Assembly: GCF_006517435.1 (NCBI RefSeq)
Contig: NZ_VHQG01000002.1
Location: 599,566 to 663,565 of the forward strand
Origin: Schumannella soli
Lineage (GTDB): Bacteria > Actinomycetota > Actinomycetes > Actinomycetales > Microbacteriaceae
Reading direction: 5' to 3'
DNA length: 64,000 nucleotides
Shown: positions 51,239-60,371 of the stretch, piece by piece
How positions within the stretch are numbered: position 1 is the first letter of the stretch
Layout: each line of letters opens with the position of its first letter
The notes under the pieces: generated by a model
Told to the model about the DNA's origin: nothing
What the model saw: the letters and a program-made list of their open reading frames with translations, nothing else
The model's database searches: none
Position numbers and translations under genes: made by a program

Positions 51239-51340
51239 CCGGTCGTGTCGCGCGTTGTGGGGTTCGCCGGCTTCTCCGTGCCGCGGCCGTCTGCGCCGCC
51301 GTCGCGCTGTCGCCGTCGCACCCTGACGTCTGGATCTGTC

Positions 51341-52291
51341 GTGACCGAACCCGCCTCCGCCGTCGACCGTCTGGGGCTCGGCCTCGCAGCGCTCGGCCGC
51401 CCCGCGTACATCACCGTGCACCGTGACGCGGATCTCGGCGACCCGGAGCACCGCACGGTCGAGTGGATGCGCGCACACGCTCACGACCTGCTCGACGCCG
51501 CCTGGGACGCCGGTGTCCGCTATTTCGACGCCGCGCGCTCGTACGGCCGGGCCGAGGAGTTCCTGGGTGCGTGGCTGACCGCGCATCCGGGTCGGCGCGA
51601 GGAGCTGACGATCGGGTCGAAGTGGGGCTACGCCTACGTCGGCGACTGGCGGATGGATGCGGCGGTGCACGAGCGCAAGGAGCACAGCCTCGCGCAGTTC
51701 GAGCGGCAGTGGCCCGAGACCCTCGAAGCGCTCGGCGACGCGCCGGACGTGTACCTGATCCACTCGCTGACGCCCGACAGCCCCGCGCTCGACGACGCCC
51801 CGCTGCTGGACCGGCTGCGCGAGCTCGCCGACGAGGGCGTGCTGATCGGCTTCTCGACGAGCGGCGCCGAGCAGGGCGCCGTGATCGATCGCGCGCTCGC
51901 CCTGCCCGATTCGCCGTTCAGCGCCGTGCAGTCGACGTGGAACCTGCTGGAGCCCTCGGCCGGCCCGGCGCTGTCGCGGGCTCACGACGCGGGGTGGCTC
52001 GTCGTCGTGAAGGAATCGCTCGCGAACGGGCGCCTCGCCCCGGGCGCGGCGCCGGCGACTCTCGTAAACGCGGCCGACGCGGCCGGTCTCTCGGCCGACG
52101 GGGTCGCTCTCGGGGCGGTGCTCGGCGAGAGCTGGGCCGACATCGTGCTGCTCGGTGCCGTGACCCGCGAGCAGCTCGCTCAGAACGTGCGCGCGACGCC
52201 GCTGGATCCGGCGACGATCTCGTTCGGCACCGACCTCACGCAGGCTCCCGCCGACTACTGGGCCGCACGCTCGGCGCTCAGCTGGGGCTGA
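51341..52291 (+). CDS. aldo/keto reductase
   Basis: 316 residues from GTG 51341. TIM-barrel reductase: GVRYFDAARSYGRAEEFLGAWL has the catalytic Asp and Tyr, TIGSKWGYAY carries the Lys, and YLIHSLTPD the His. Late segment QSTWNLLEPSAG matches the family's cofactor region. Uses NADPH on small aldehydes or ketones; substrate not known. Ends just before a hairpin shared with the convergent oxygenase gene. Confidence 0.87.
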   Translation: MTEPASAVDRLGLGLAALGRPAYITVHRDADLGDPEHRTVEWMRAHAHDLLDAAWDAGVRYFDAARSYGRAEEFLGAWLTAHPGRREELTIGSKWGYAYVGDWRMDAAVHERKEHSLAQFERQWPETLEALGDAPDVYLIHSLTPDSPALDDAPLLDRLRELADEGVLIGFSTSGAEQGAVIDRALALPDSPFSAVQSTWNLLEPSAGPALSRAHDAGWLVVVKESLANGRLAPGAAPATLVNAADAAGLSADGVALGAVLGESWADIVLLGAVTREQLAQNVRATPLDPATISFGTDLTQAPADYWAARSALSWG

Positions 52292-52300
52292 GCGCCTGCC

Positions 52301-52319
52301 CGGTCGGCGTCGCCGACCG
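52301..52319. terminator. hairpin between convergent genes
   Basis: CGGTCGGC-GTC-GCCGACCG, a perfect 8-bp stem in the 49-bp gap between the aldo/keto reductase and oxygenase stops. No T-run. Confidence 0.5.
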
Positions 52320-52340
52320 CAGTTCGTCGCGCCGCCGGGC

Positions 52341-53378
52341 TCAGGCGGACGCCGCCGCGCGCGCCGCCACCAGGTCGGGGTGGTGAACCTCGGCGACGTT
52401 CGGGTGGGCGCGGAGGCGGTAGCGCAGCACGTTCTCGCCGTAGACCTCGAGGATCTTCGAGTTCTCGGGGTCGGCGGTCACGCCGCGCACCTCGGCGGCG
52501 AGCTCGGGCGGCAGCGTGAGCTGCGGCATACGCGCGTCGAGGGCGGGATTGAAGAAGAACGGAACCGAGATACGGTCGGTGCCCTCGGCGGGGGAGAACA
52601 CCCGGTGCAGCGTCGCGCGCAGGTAGCCCTCGCTCGCGAGCTCGAACATCTCGCCGATGTTCACGACGAAGGCGCCGGGCAGAGCCGGGGCGTCGATCCA
52701 CTCGCCCTCGTGCTCGACCTGCAGGCCCTCCTTGCCCGGCTCGACCAGCAGCAGGGTCAGCACGCCGCCGTCGCGGTGCTCGCCGACGCCCTGGCCCTCG
52801 CGTCCGGCGGGGCTGCCGGGGTAGCGCACGATCTTCAGCAGCGGGTAGGCGTCATCGGCGCCGAAGGCCGCGTCGAAGGAGTCCTCGGGGGCTCCGAGAG
52901 CGACGGCCCAGGTGCGCAGCAGGCGACGCGACAGGTCGCTCAGCTCGGCGATCCAGCGCTCGATGACCGGTCGCAGCTCGGGCAGGGCGGTCGGCCACAG
53001 GTTCGGGCCCTGCAGGCGCCAGAAGTCCTCGTCGCCCTCGGCGACGGGGCGCTCGGCGCCGATGTCGGTCTGCTCGCGCCAGTCGACACGGCCGACCGTC
53101 AGCTCCTTGCCGACGCGGGTGTAGCCGCGGAACTGCGCGCTGTGGATGTTCTCGATCTCGAGCTTGGCCTCGTCGGGCAACTCGAAGAAGCGACGCGACA
53201 GGGCGAGCACGTCGTCGATGAGCTGCTGCTCGATGCCGTGGCCGACGAGATAGAAGAATCCGACGTCGCGCGTCACCTGGCGCAGTTCGGCGCGGAAGGC
53301 GTCGGCCTGCTCCGCTCCGGCGTCGAGGCGGGACAGGTCGAGGATGGGGAGCGATTCGAGCACGTACTCATAATGCAC
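52341..53378 (-). CDS. isopenicillin N synthase-like 2OG-Fe(II) oxygenase
   Basis: 345 residues from GTG 53378. N-terminal DIOX_N region ILDLSRL with DVGFFYLVGHGIE; iron ligands are HxD in GVGEHRDGGVLTLLL and the later His in ATLHRVFSP; RISVPFFFNP provides the Arg and Ser that bind 2-oxoglutarate. Many bacterial members of this group have no known substrate; no biosynthetic cluster surrounds it. Confidence 0.88.
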   Translation of the reverse strand: MHYEYVLESLPILDLSRLDAGAEQADAFRAELRQVTRDVGFFYLVGHGIEQQLIDDVLALSRRFFELPDEAKLEIENIHSAQFRGYTRVGKELTVGRVDWREQTDIGAERPVAEGDEDFWRLQGPNLWPTALPELRPVIERWIAELSDLSRRLLRTWAVALGAPEDSFDAAFGADDAYPLLKIVRYPGSPAGREGQGVGEHRDGGVLTLLLVEPGKEGLQVEHEGEWIDAPALPGAFVVNIGEMFELASEGYLRATLHRVFSPAEGTDRISVPFFFNPALDARMPQLTLPPELAAEVRGVTADPENSKILEVYGENVLRYRLRAHPNVAEVHHPDLVAARAAASA

Positions 53379-53477
53379 GGTTCTGGCACCTATAGGCGAC
53401 CGTGTTACCTGGCGACGCGCCGACGACTCGCCTCGTCCGATCGGTCGACCCGGCATCCGGACCGCCGCCCGGCCCCG

Positions 53478-54266
53478 TCAGCGCGCCGTGATCGCGAGCA
53501 CCGCGTCGTGGATGCGGCCGTTCGTCGCCAGCGCGCTGCCGGCGCTCAGCGTGTCCTCGCCGTCGAGCGACGTGAAGCGACCGCCCGCCTCGCGCACGAT
53601 CGGCGCGATCGGGGCGAGGTCCCAGGGCTTGAGGTCGTACTCGCCGGCCATGTCGACGGCGCCCTCGGCGACGAGCATGTACGACCAGATGTCGCCGATC
53701 GCGCGACTGCGCCAGACCGCGCGATTGAGCGCCGTGAGCTGCTCGAGGCGGCCCTCGGCATCCCACCCCTGGAAGGAGTTGTAGCTGATGTTGGACTCGC
53801 CGAGCGTCGCGACGTCGCTGACCCGGATGCGCCGCGGCGCCTCGTCCTGCTGCTGCACGAAGGCGCCGTGACCGGTCGCGCCCCACCAGCGGCGACCGAG
53901 GGCGGGAGAGCTCACCACGCCGACCTGGGGCACCCCGTCGACCACGAGCGCGATCAGGGTTCCCCAGATCGGCACGCCGCGCAGGAAGTTCGCGGTGCCG
54001 TCGATCGGGTCGATGACCCAGACGCGGCCGTCGCCGAGTTCGCCGCCGAACTCCTCGCCGAAGATCGCGTCGCCCGGACGCACGGCCTCGAGCTGCTCGC
54101 GGATGACCTTCTCGACGCGGGTGTCGGCGTCGGTGACGTGCGTGCGGTCGGCTTTCAGGGTGACGTCGAGGTCGGCGGCGCGATAGCGGGCGAGCGAGAC
54201 GAGGTCGGCTTCGGCGGCGAGCGAGAGCGCGACGGCGAGGTCGTCGGCGAGGCTGTAGTCGGTCAT
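53478..54266 (-). CDS. hisN: inositol monophosphatase family protein, probable histidinol phosphatase
   Basis: 262 residues. Mg2+-dependent phosphatase with GEEFG, VIDPIDGTANFLRGVPIWGTLIA and YDLKPWDLAPIAPIVREAGGRF. The position next to rsgA and aroA matches the actinobacterial hisN, which removes phosphate from histidinol phosphate in histidine synthesis; the position is the main support for that name. A TAGCCT box lies 6 nt before the ATG. Confidence 0.82.
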   Translation of the reverse strand: MTDYSLADDLAVALSLAAEADLVSLARYRAADLDVTLKADRTHVTDADTRVEKVIREQLEAVRPGDAIFGEEFGGELGDGRVWVIDPIDGTANFLRGVPIWGTLIALVVDGVPQVGVVSSPALGRRWWGATGHGAFVQQQDEAPRRIRVSDVATLGESNISYNSFQGWDAEGRLEQLTALNRAVWRSRAIGDIWSYMLVAEGAVDMAGEYDLKPWDLAPIAPIVREAGGRFTSLDGEDTLSAGSALATNGRIHDAVLAITAR

Positions 54267-54272
54267 GCGGTC

Positions 54273-54278
54273 AGGCTA
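54273..54278 (-). promoter_or_regulatory. -10 box of hisN, probable leaderless start
   Basis: TAGCCT on the minus strand ends 6 nt before the ATG, in the gap after rsgA. Confidence 0.45.
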
Positions 54279-54303
54279 TCGGCGCGGGGTGAACCGCCGG
54301 TGC

Positions 54304-55347
54304 TCACTCCGCGCGGGAGACGCCGGGGCGCAGCGTGCCGAGCAGTCGCCGCATCGAGTCGACGCGCTCGGGCGTCAGCCGTCCGTCCTCGACCGCATCA
54401 TCCAGCGCGCAGTCGGGCGCGTCGGCGAGGTGGGTGCAGCCGCGCGGGCACTCCTCAGCCACCTCGGCGAGGTCGCTGAAGCCGCGGATGACGTTGTCGG
54501 GATCGACGTGACCGAGGCCGAAGGAGCGCACACCGGGCGTGTCGATGATCCAGCCGCCGTCGGGCAGCCGCAGCGAGACCGTCGACGACGAGGTGTGCCG
54601 TCCACGGCCCGTGACCGCGTTGACGACCCCGGTCGCCCGGCCCGCGCCGGGCACGAGCTCGTTGACGAGCGTCGACTTGCCGACGCCGGAATGCCCGACC
54701 GCCACGGTGCCGCGGTCGCGCAGCACCTCGACGAGCTCGGCGATCGGCGCTTCGCCCTTCGCGCTCGTGAAGACGGGCAGATCGAGTCCGTCGAAGTTCG
54801 CCAGGAACGGCGCCGGGTCGGCGAGGTCGGTCTTCGTCACGACCAGCATCGGGCGGATGCCGGCGTCGTAGGCCGCGACCAGATAGCGGTCGACGAGGCG
54901 GGCGCGCGGCTCGGGGTTCGCGGCGGCGACGACGATGAGCAGCTGCTCGGCGTTCGCGACGACGACGCGCTCGACGGCGTCCGTGTCGTCGGCGCTGCGC
55001 CGCAGCAGCGTGCGGCGGGGGCGGATGCGCACGATGCGCGCCAGTGTGCCCTCGTCGCCGGAGGTGTCGCCCACGACATCCACCTCGTCGCCCGTGACGA
55101 TCGCGGCCTTGCGCAGTTCGCGGGCGCGGGTGCAGGTGATCTCACGCTCATGGTCGCCGTCTTCGTCGACGAGCACGCCGTAGCGTCCGCGGTCGACCGT
55201 GATGACGCGACCGATCGCGGCGTCGGCGTGCTCGGGGCGGCGCTTGGTGCGCGGGCGGTTCGCCTTCGGGTTCGGGCGCGCACGGTAGGCGGAGTCGTCC
55301 CAGGCGTCGAGCGCGTCGTCGTCCTCGTCGGGCGGCAGCCAGCTCAT
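54304..55347 (-). CDS. rsgA: ribosome maturation GTPase RsgA
   Basis: 347 residues. Circularly permuted GTPase that checks 30S assembly. OB-fold first (RGRYGVLVDEDGDHEREITCTRARELR), then G4 VVTKTDLADP, G5 FTSAKGE, G1 GHSGVGKSTLVNEL, G2/G3 DTPGVRSFG, and the zinc site CPRGCTHLADAPDC. A charged tail at the N-terminus (DEDDDALDAWDDSAYR) is usual for actinobacterial members. Lies between aroA and hisN, all on the minus strand. Confidence 0.93.
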   Translation of the reverse strand: MSWLPPDEDDDALDAWDDSAYRARPNPKANRPRTKRRPEHADAAIGRVITVDRGRYGVLVDEDGDHEREITCTRARELRKAAIVTGDEVDVVGDTSGDEGTLARIVRIRPRRTLLRRSADDTDAVERVVVANAEQLLIVVAAANPEPRARLVDRYLVAAYDAGIRPMLVVTKTDLADPAPFLANFDGLDLPVFTSAKGEAPIAELVEVLRDRGTVAVGHSGVGKSTLVNELVPGAGRATGVVNAVTGRGRHTSSSTVSLRLPDGGWIIDTPGVRSFGLGHVDPDNVIRGFSDLAEVAEECPRGCTHLADAPDCALDDAVEDGRLTPERVDSMRRLLGTLRPGVSRAE

Positions 55348-55399
55348 CCGGCCGCTCCCGCCGTCGGGGCGCCCGGAGCCGCCGGGATCGTCGCGGCGA

Positions 55400-56809
55400 T
55401 CAGAGCAGCCCCGCCGGATTCGGCGCGGACGCGGAGCGCAGGCCGAGCATCCGCTCCCACAGCTCGGGGAACTGCGGCAGCGTCTTCGCGGTCGCGCCGA
55501 TGTCGTCGACCGTCACGCCGGGGACGGCCAGGCCGACGATGGCCCCGGCCGTCGCGATGCGGTGATCGTCGAAGGCGCGCCACGGGCCGGCGTGCAGCGG
55601 CTGAGCGCGGAACGCGAGCCCGTCGTCGATCTCGGTCACCTGGCCGCCGAGGTCGGCGAACAGCGCCGCGAGAGCCGCGAGGCGGTCGGTCTCGTGTCCG
55701 CGGAGGTGTGCGATGCCGGTGATCGACGAGGCGCCGTCGGCGAAAGCCGCCAGCGCCGCGATCGAGGGGGCGAGCTCGCCGCCCTCGCTGAGATCGAGGT
55801 CGACCGCGGGCACGCGCGCGCCGCCGAGCACGCCGACGCCGCCGTCGACGGTCAGGCTCGAACCCGCGCGGTGCACGGCGGCGCCGTAGCGCGGCAGGAT
55901 CTCGGCCAGGTGGTCGCCGACCTGCGTGGTGGAGGCCGGCCAGCCGTCGATCGTGACGGTGCCGCCGGCGACGAGCGCGGCGACGAGGAACGGGGCCGCG
56001 TTCGAGAGGTCGGGCTCGATGTCGACGTCGAGCGCGTGGATGGGCGCGTTCGGCACGATCCAGACGCCCGGCTCGGGCGAGGTCACCTGGACGCCCCGGG
56101 CCGCGAGCGTCGCGATCGTCATCTCGATGTGCGGCATGCTCGGCAGACGCTCGCCCGTGTGGCGTAGCGTGAGGCCCTGCTCGAAGCGCGGGGCCGCGAG
56201 CAGCAGGCCCGAGACGAACTGGCTCGACGCCGAGGCGTCGATCTCGAGCTCGCCACCCTCGATGCGACCCGTGCCGTGCACCGTGAAAGGCAGCGCGCCG
56301 CGGCCCTCGTCGGCCACGTCGACGCCGAGCGCTCGCAGCGAGTCGATCGTCGTGCGCATGGGGCGCTTGCGGGCGTGAGGGTCGCCATCGAAGACGACCG
56401 GGCCGAGAGCGAGCGCCGCGAGCGGCGGGACGAAGCGCATGACCGTGCCGGCGAGGCCGCAGTCGATCGAGCTCGAGCCGCTCAGCTCGTCCGGGGGAGT
56501 GATGCGCAGATCCGGCCCGAAGTCGCCGTCGCCGGGCACCTCGTCGATCTGCACCCCGAGCTCGCGCAGCGCCTCGATCATCAGCGCCGAGTCGCGCGAG
56601 TGCAGAGGACGCCGCAGCAGCGAGGGGCCGTCGGCGAGAGCGGCGAGTACGAGCTCGCGGTTCGTCAGGCTCTTCGACCCCGGCAGCGTGAGCCGGGCAT
56701 CCAGCGGACCGGTCGCCGTCGGCGCCGCCCAGGGGCCGGGCTCCGGCTGCTCGGGGGCGCGGTCGCCGTAGGGATCGAAGTCGGGCGCGGAATAGGTGGA
56801 GAGCTGCAT
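55400..56809 (-). CDS. aroA: 3-phosphoshikimate 1-carboxyvinyltransferase
   Basis: 469 residues. EPSP synthase of the shikimate pathway, joining PEP and shikimate 3-phosphate. [19 protein letters not shown] is the phosphate and substrate loop, [11 protein letters not shown] follows, then [19 protein letters not shown], and the C-terminal [12 protein letters not shown]-like [12 protein letters not shown] and [14 protein letters not shown]. The LTN variant and other loops suggest class I. A TATCCT box 9 nt before the ATG supports a leaderless start. Confidence 0.95.
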   Translation of the reverse strand: MQLSTYSAPDFDPYGDRAPEQPEPGPWAAPTATGPLDARLTLPGSKSLTNRELVLAALADGPSLLRRPLHSRDSALMIEALRELGVQIDEVPGDGDFGPDLRITPPDELSGSSSIDCGLAGTVMRFVPPLAALALGPVVFDGDPHARKRPMRTTIDSLRALGVDVADEGRGALPFTVHGTGRIEGGELEIDASASSQFVSGLLLAAPRFEQGLTLRHTGERLPSMPHIEMTIATLAARGVQVTSPEPGVWIVPNAPIHALDVDIEPDLSNAAPFLVAALVAGGTVTIDGWPASTTQVGDHLAEILPRYGAAVHRAGSSLTVDGGVGVLGGARVPAVDLDLSEGGELAPSIAALAAFADGASSITGIAHLRGHETDRLAALAALFADLGGQVTEIDDGLAFRAQPLHAGPWRAFDDHRIATAGAIVGLAVPGVTVDDIGATAKTLPQFPELWERMLGLRSASAPNPAGLL

Positions 56810-56818
56810 CGGTTCACC

Positions 56819-56824
56819 AGGATA
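56819..56824 (-). promoter_or_regulatory. -10 box of aroA, probable leaderless start
   Basis: TATCCT on the minus strand ends 9 nt before the ATG. Confidence 0.45.
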
Positions 56825-56908
56825 TCGCCCGCCATCCCGGGCGAGGAGGAGCGCCCGTGGCTGTACTCGAAGCCCCCCGCCCGACCCGAGTGCTCGGGCG
56901 TGCGGAAG

Positions 56909-56914
56909 TAGACT
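56909..56914 (+). promoter_or_regulatory. -10 box of the sigma factor gene, probable leaderless start
   Basis: TAGACT ends 8 nt before ATG 56923 and decides this start over the upstream GTG at 56857. Confidence 0.45.
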
Positions 56915-56922
56915 CGTCGCCG

Positions 56923-57708
56923 ATGAACAGGGACGACTCAGAACTCGTCGACGACGAGCTCGACAGCGACTTCTCCGACGACGCGGCGGAGCAGCCGGGC
57001 GACGTCGATCGCGATGACGCGACGACGACGACCGATGGCGACGCGACGGCGGAGACCGAGCACGACGACGACCTCGCCGGCGTCGACGAAGACCTCAACG
57101 GACGGCTGCGCAGCGCGCTCCCGCCCGAGGAGCTGCGTCGGCTGTTCGAAGAGCAGGCGCTGCCCTTCATGGACCAGCTCTATGCCGCGGCGCTGCGGAT
57201 GACGCGCAACCCGGCCGACGCCGGCGACCTCGTGCAGGAGACCTTCGTCAAGGCGTTCAGCGCCTTCGCGCAGTTCCGCCAGGGCACGAACCTCAAGGCG
57301 TGGCTCTACCGCATCCTCACCAACACCTTCATCAACAGCTACCGCAAGAGCCAGCGGCAGCCGTACCAGAACGCGATCGACGAGCTCGAGGACTGGCAGC
57401 TCGGCTCGGCCGAATCGCTCACGCAGGGTCGCACCACCCGCTCGGCCGAGGCCGAGGCGATCGATCATCTGCCCGACAGCGACGTCAAAGAGGCGCTGCA
57501 GTCGATCCCGGAGGACTTCCGCATGGCCGTCTACCTCGCCGACGTCGAGGGATTCGCCTACCAGGAGATCGCCGACATCATGAAGACCCCGGTCGGCACC
57601 GTCATGAGCCGACTGCACCGTGGACGCCGCCTGCTGCGCGAGCGTCTCGCCGACTACGCACGCGACCGCGGATTCGTCGTCGCTGACACCCCGAGGAGAG
57701 GACGATGA
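56923..57708 (+). CDS. sigH: SigH/SigR-type ECF RNA polymerase sigma factor
   Basis: 261 residues from ATG 56923. The first about 60 residues are a very acidic extension ([16 protein letters not shown] style). Region 2 is [37 protein letters not shown] and region 4 is [46 protein letters not shown]. With the downstream zinc anti-sigma gene it forms a redox/thiol stress pair as in Streptomyces SigR-RsrA and mycobacterial SigH-RshA. A GGAAT-GTT autoregulated promoter was not obvious in the short upstream gap. Confidence 0.9.
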   Translation: MNRDDSELVDDELDSDFSDDAAEQPGDVDRDDATTTTDGDATAETEHDDDLAGVDEDLNGRLRSALPPEELRRLFEEQALPFMDQLYAAALRMTRNPADAGDLVQETFVKAFSAFAQFRQGTNLKAWLYRILTNTFINSYRKSQRQPYQNAIDELEDWQLGSAESLTQGRTTRSAEAEAIDHLPDSDVKEALQSIPEDFRMAVYLADVEGFAYQEIADIMKTPVGTVMSRLHRGRRLLRERLADYARDRGFVVADTPRRGR

Positions 57709-57938
57709 CCGACTGCGGTTGCGACAAAGCGAAGGCGGAGCTCGAGGAGTTCCTGCACCGTGAGCTGAGCGATGACGACTTCAAGGACGTCTCGGAGCAC
57801 CTGGCGGGATGCGTCGAGTGCGAGACCGAGGCAGCTGTCGGGCTGACGCTCATGCAGAGAGTGCGCAGCGCCTGCCAGGAGAAGGCTCCGGAGGAGCTGC
57901 GCGAGTCGATCCTCGCGCGTCTCAACGCACACGTCTGA
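57705..57938 (+). CDS. zinc-binding anti-sigma factor, RsrA/RshA type
   Basis: 77 residues, ATGA overlap with the sigma gene. Zinc anti-sigma motif H-x3-C-x2-C in [10 protein letters not shown] (about residues 32-39), plus Cys4 and Cys6 in DCGCDKAK. In RsrA oxidation of such cysteines releases zinc and the sigma factor. No membrane span, so cytoplasmic, as for RsrA. Confidence 0.9.
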   Translation: MTDCGCDKAKAELEEFLHRELSDDDFKDVSEHLAGCVECETEAAVGLTLMQRVRSACQEKAPEELRESILARLNAHV

Positions 57939-57973
57939 GCGTCCGTCGCCCGGCGCTCACGGCGCCCGGCGGC

Positions 57974-59026
57974 TCACGCGCTGAGGGCCTCGCGGCGCCG
58001 TCGCTGTCGACGACGCCGCACGACGCCGAGGATGACGCTCGTGAGCACGAGCGAGCCGCCGACGCCGATCGCCCAGGGCCATGCCATCGGCGGCAGCGCG
58101 CCGCTGACCAGCAGCGCGAGCAGCGCGCCGCCCATCAGCACCACCCACGCGGCCAGCAGACGATCGGCGTGCAGCACGAGCTTCGCCAACGGACGGAACC
58201 GCGAGCCGAGGCGCCGACGGGCGCGCACGGCGAGGAACACGGTGCCGCCGAGCGCGGACAGTCCGAGCAGGATGAGCAGAACCCGGGCCGCGTCCCGCGG
58301 CAGATCGCCGAAGCGCAGCACCTGCACGGCGAGGAACAGCCCGAAGAAGATCACGGCGTGCGCCTGCGTGACGAGGTTGCCGAGAGCGACCAGGAGGTTG
58401 TGGCGGGCGAGGCCGCCGGCCGCATCCACCGCGCTCAGGCGCGACAGCTCGAGTGCGGCGCCGGCCGGATCGCGCTGCAGCTGCACGACCGCGAGATTGT
58501 GCTGTGCGCCCTCGTCGTGCGGGTCGAGGGCGAGAACCGCGCGGTACTCGTGCTCGGCGGCCCGCCAGTTCTGCCGTTCGAGGTAGGCGTTCCCGAGCAC
58601 GAAATGCGCCTGCGGCTCGTTCGGCGCGAGCGAGCAGGCCGTCGTGCCGGCCTGGATGGCCATGTCGCGCCGGCTCGGGATCTCGGTCGCGATCACGGCG
58701 ACCGTCGCGTGGCTCGCCCATTCCTGAGGTGCGAGATCGGCGCAGCGGATCGCCGACTCGAGCGCCTCGCGGTGCCGCCCGGTTCCGGCCTGCGCGTGGG
58801 CGAGCACGCGCCACGCGTCGGCGTCATCGGGCACGCGCGACACCGCCGTCTGCGCCATCCGCAGCGCCTCTTCGGCGCGGCCGGTCTGCCGGTACGCGTC
58901 GGCCGCGACGAGCATCGCCCACGGATCGTCGGGGAACTCGCGCAGGTGCGCGCCGATCTCCTGCAGGGCGTCGTGCGGACGACCGGCCGCGAGCAGCGCC
59001 TGCGCGCGGTCGAGGCGGTCGCTCAC
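57974..59026 (-). CDS. tetratricopeptide-repeat membrane protein
   Basis: 350 residues. Residues 1-190 hold about five TPR units (RAQALLAAGRPHDALQEIGAHLREFPDDPWAMLVAADAY is the first, WRAAEHEYRAVLALDPHDEGAQHNLAVV the last). Residues 215-335 contain four membrane spans, and the C-terminus is Arg-rich. It is the second gene after an AAA+ ATPase with 4-bp overlap. TPRs suggest docking of partner proteins at the membrane; the partner could be the ATPase. Confidence 0.82.
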   Translation of the reverse strand: MSDRLDRAQALLAAGRPHDALQEIGAHLREFPDDPWAMLVAADAYRQTGRAEEALRMAQTAVSRVPDDADAWRVLAHAQAGTGRHREALESAIRCADLAPQEWASHATVAVIATEIPSRRDMAIQAGTTACSLAPNEPQAHFVLGNAYLERQNWRAAEHEYRAVLALDPHDEGAQHNLAVVQLQRDPAGAALELSRLSAVDAAGGLARHNLLVALGNLVTQAHAVIFFGLFLAVQVLRFGDLPRDAARVLLILLGLSALGGTVFLAVRARRRLGSRFRPLAKLVLHADRLLAAWVVLMGGALLALLVSGALPPMAWPWAIGVGGSLVLTSVILGVVRRRRQRRRREALSA

Positions 59027-60333
59027 AGGCGCTTCGACTTCTTGAGGTAGCCGCGCAGCTCGTCGAAGGTGCCGTCGTCGTCGCCGAACAGGACGACGTT
59101 GCGCGCCGCATCCAGCCAGGCTCCTGTCGACGGCCGCACCTCGCGCAGCGCCGCCACCAGGTCGGGCATGCCGATCATCCGGGCCGTGCCCGTGCGAACG
59201 CTGTCGAGCAGAGCCCGCTCGGCGGCGAGCTCGGTGGCGTAGGCGATGTCGGCGCCCGTGAGTCCGTCGGAGCGGCGCGCGAGCTCGCCGAGATCGATCG
59301 CCTCGACGGGGCGGTCACGCAGGTGCACGCGGAACACGGCCTCCCGCGCATCCTGGTCGGGCGGCAGCACGAGAAGCGTGCGGTCGAGGCGCCCCGGGCG
59401 GCGTAGCGCGGGGTCGATGTCCCACGGCTGGTTCGTCGCCGCGAGCACGAAGACGCCCTCGTTGTCGGCGCCGATGCTGTCGAGCTCCTGCAGCAGCTGC
59501 ACGACGATGTTGCGCATGCCGCTGTGCCGCGTCTGCGTGCGGCGCACGCCCAGCGCATCGAGCTCGTCGAGGAACACGACGCAGGGCGCGTTGCGGCGCG
59601 CGAGCTCGAACAGCTCGTGCAGGTTGCGCTCGCTCGTGCCCAGGTACTGGTCGAGGATGTCGGCGACGCCGGCCGAGATGAACGACGCGCCGAGCTCGCC
59701 GGCGACCGCGCGGGCGAGGAACGTCTTGCCGCACCCCGGCGGACCGTAGAGCAGCAGGCCGCCGCGCAGGCTCTTGCCGTAGAGCCGGCGCAGCTCCTCG
59801 TTCTGCATCGGCGCCAGGAAGGCGGCGTTCAGGCGCTCCTTGACGTGCTGCATGCCGCCGACGTCGGCGAGGGTGAGCCCGCTGCGTTCGACGTCGAAGG
59901 CGGCGGTGTCGGGCGCGTCGCCGTCGTCGCCGACGAACATCGGATCGACGAGTCCGTCGACCTGCGCCTCGGCGGCGGCCCAGTCGAAGTCCGACGCGGC
60001 GGCCGACGAGCTCGCGGTCAGCGGGTCTGCGGTGGGGATGGGATCGTCGGAGACGACCGAGTCAGCGTCGGGGGAGGCCTGCCCGCTGTCGGCTGCTCCC
60101 TCGTCGAGTTCGTCGTCGGCGCCGTCGACCGACGCCGCGAGAGCCTGCTCGAGCAGCTGCGTCGACTCGGCGTCCGCGGGATCGGCGGCGAGCAGCGTGC
60201 TCAGGTGCGCGATCGCCTCGTCGGCGCCGCCGGCCTCGATCAGCGTGCGCGCCAGGTGCCGGCGCAGGGCGCGGTCATCGGGGGATGCGGCGACGGCGCG
60301 GCGCAGAGACCTCAGGATCAGCTCGTGGTCCAT
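59023..60333 (-). CDS. AAA+ ATPase with N-terminal TPR region
   Basis: 436 residues. Residues 1-70 have TPR-like helices (LRRAVAASPDDRALRRHLARTLIEAGGADEAIAHLSTLLAADP), then an acidic linker. The AAA domain starts LADVGGMQHVKERLNAAFLAPM as in CDC48/FtsH-like proteins, with Walker A GPPGCGKT, Walker B CVVFLDELDALG, and the arginine-finger region ALRRPGRLDRTLLV. A single AAA ring. Its stop overlaps the TPR membrane-protein gene, so they probably form one unit. Substrate unknown. Confidence 0.87.
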   Translation of the reverse strand: MDHELILRSLRRAVAASPDDRALRRHLARTLIEAGGADEAIAHLSTLLAADPADAESTQLLEQALAASVDGADDELDEGAADSGQASPDADSVVSDDPIPTADPLTASSSAAASDFDWAAAEAQVDGLVDPMFVGDDGDAPDTAAFDVERSGLTLADVGGMQHVKERLNAAFLAPMQNEELRRLYGKSLRGGLLLYGPPGCGKTFLARAVAGELGASFISAGVADILDQYLGTSERNLHELFELARRNAPCVVFLDELDALGVRRTQTRHSGMRNIVVQLLQELDSIGADNEGVFVLAATNQPWDIDPALRRPGRLDRTLLVLPPDQDAREAVFRVHLRDRPVEAIDLGELARRSDGLTGADIAYATELAAERALLDSVRTGTARMIGMPDLVAALREVRPSTGAWLDAARNVVLFGDDDGTFDELRGYLKKSKRL

Positions 60334-60371
60334 CGTCTCCGCGTCCGCGCCGTCATCCGCGCCCTGTCAGC

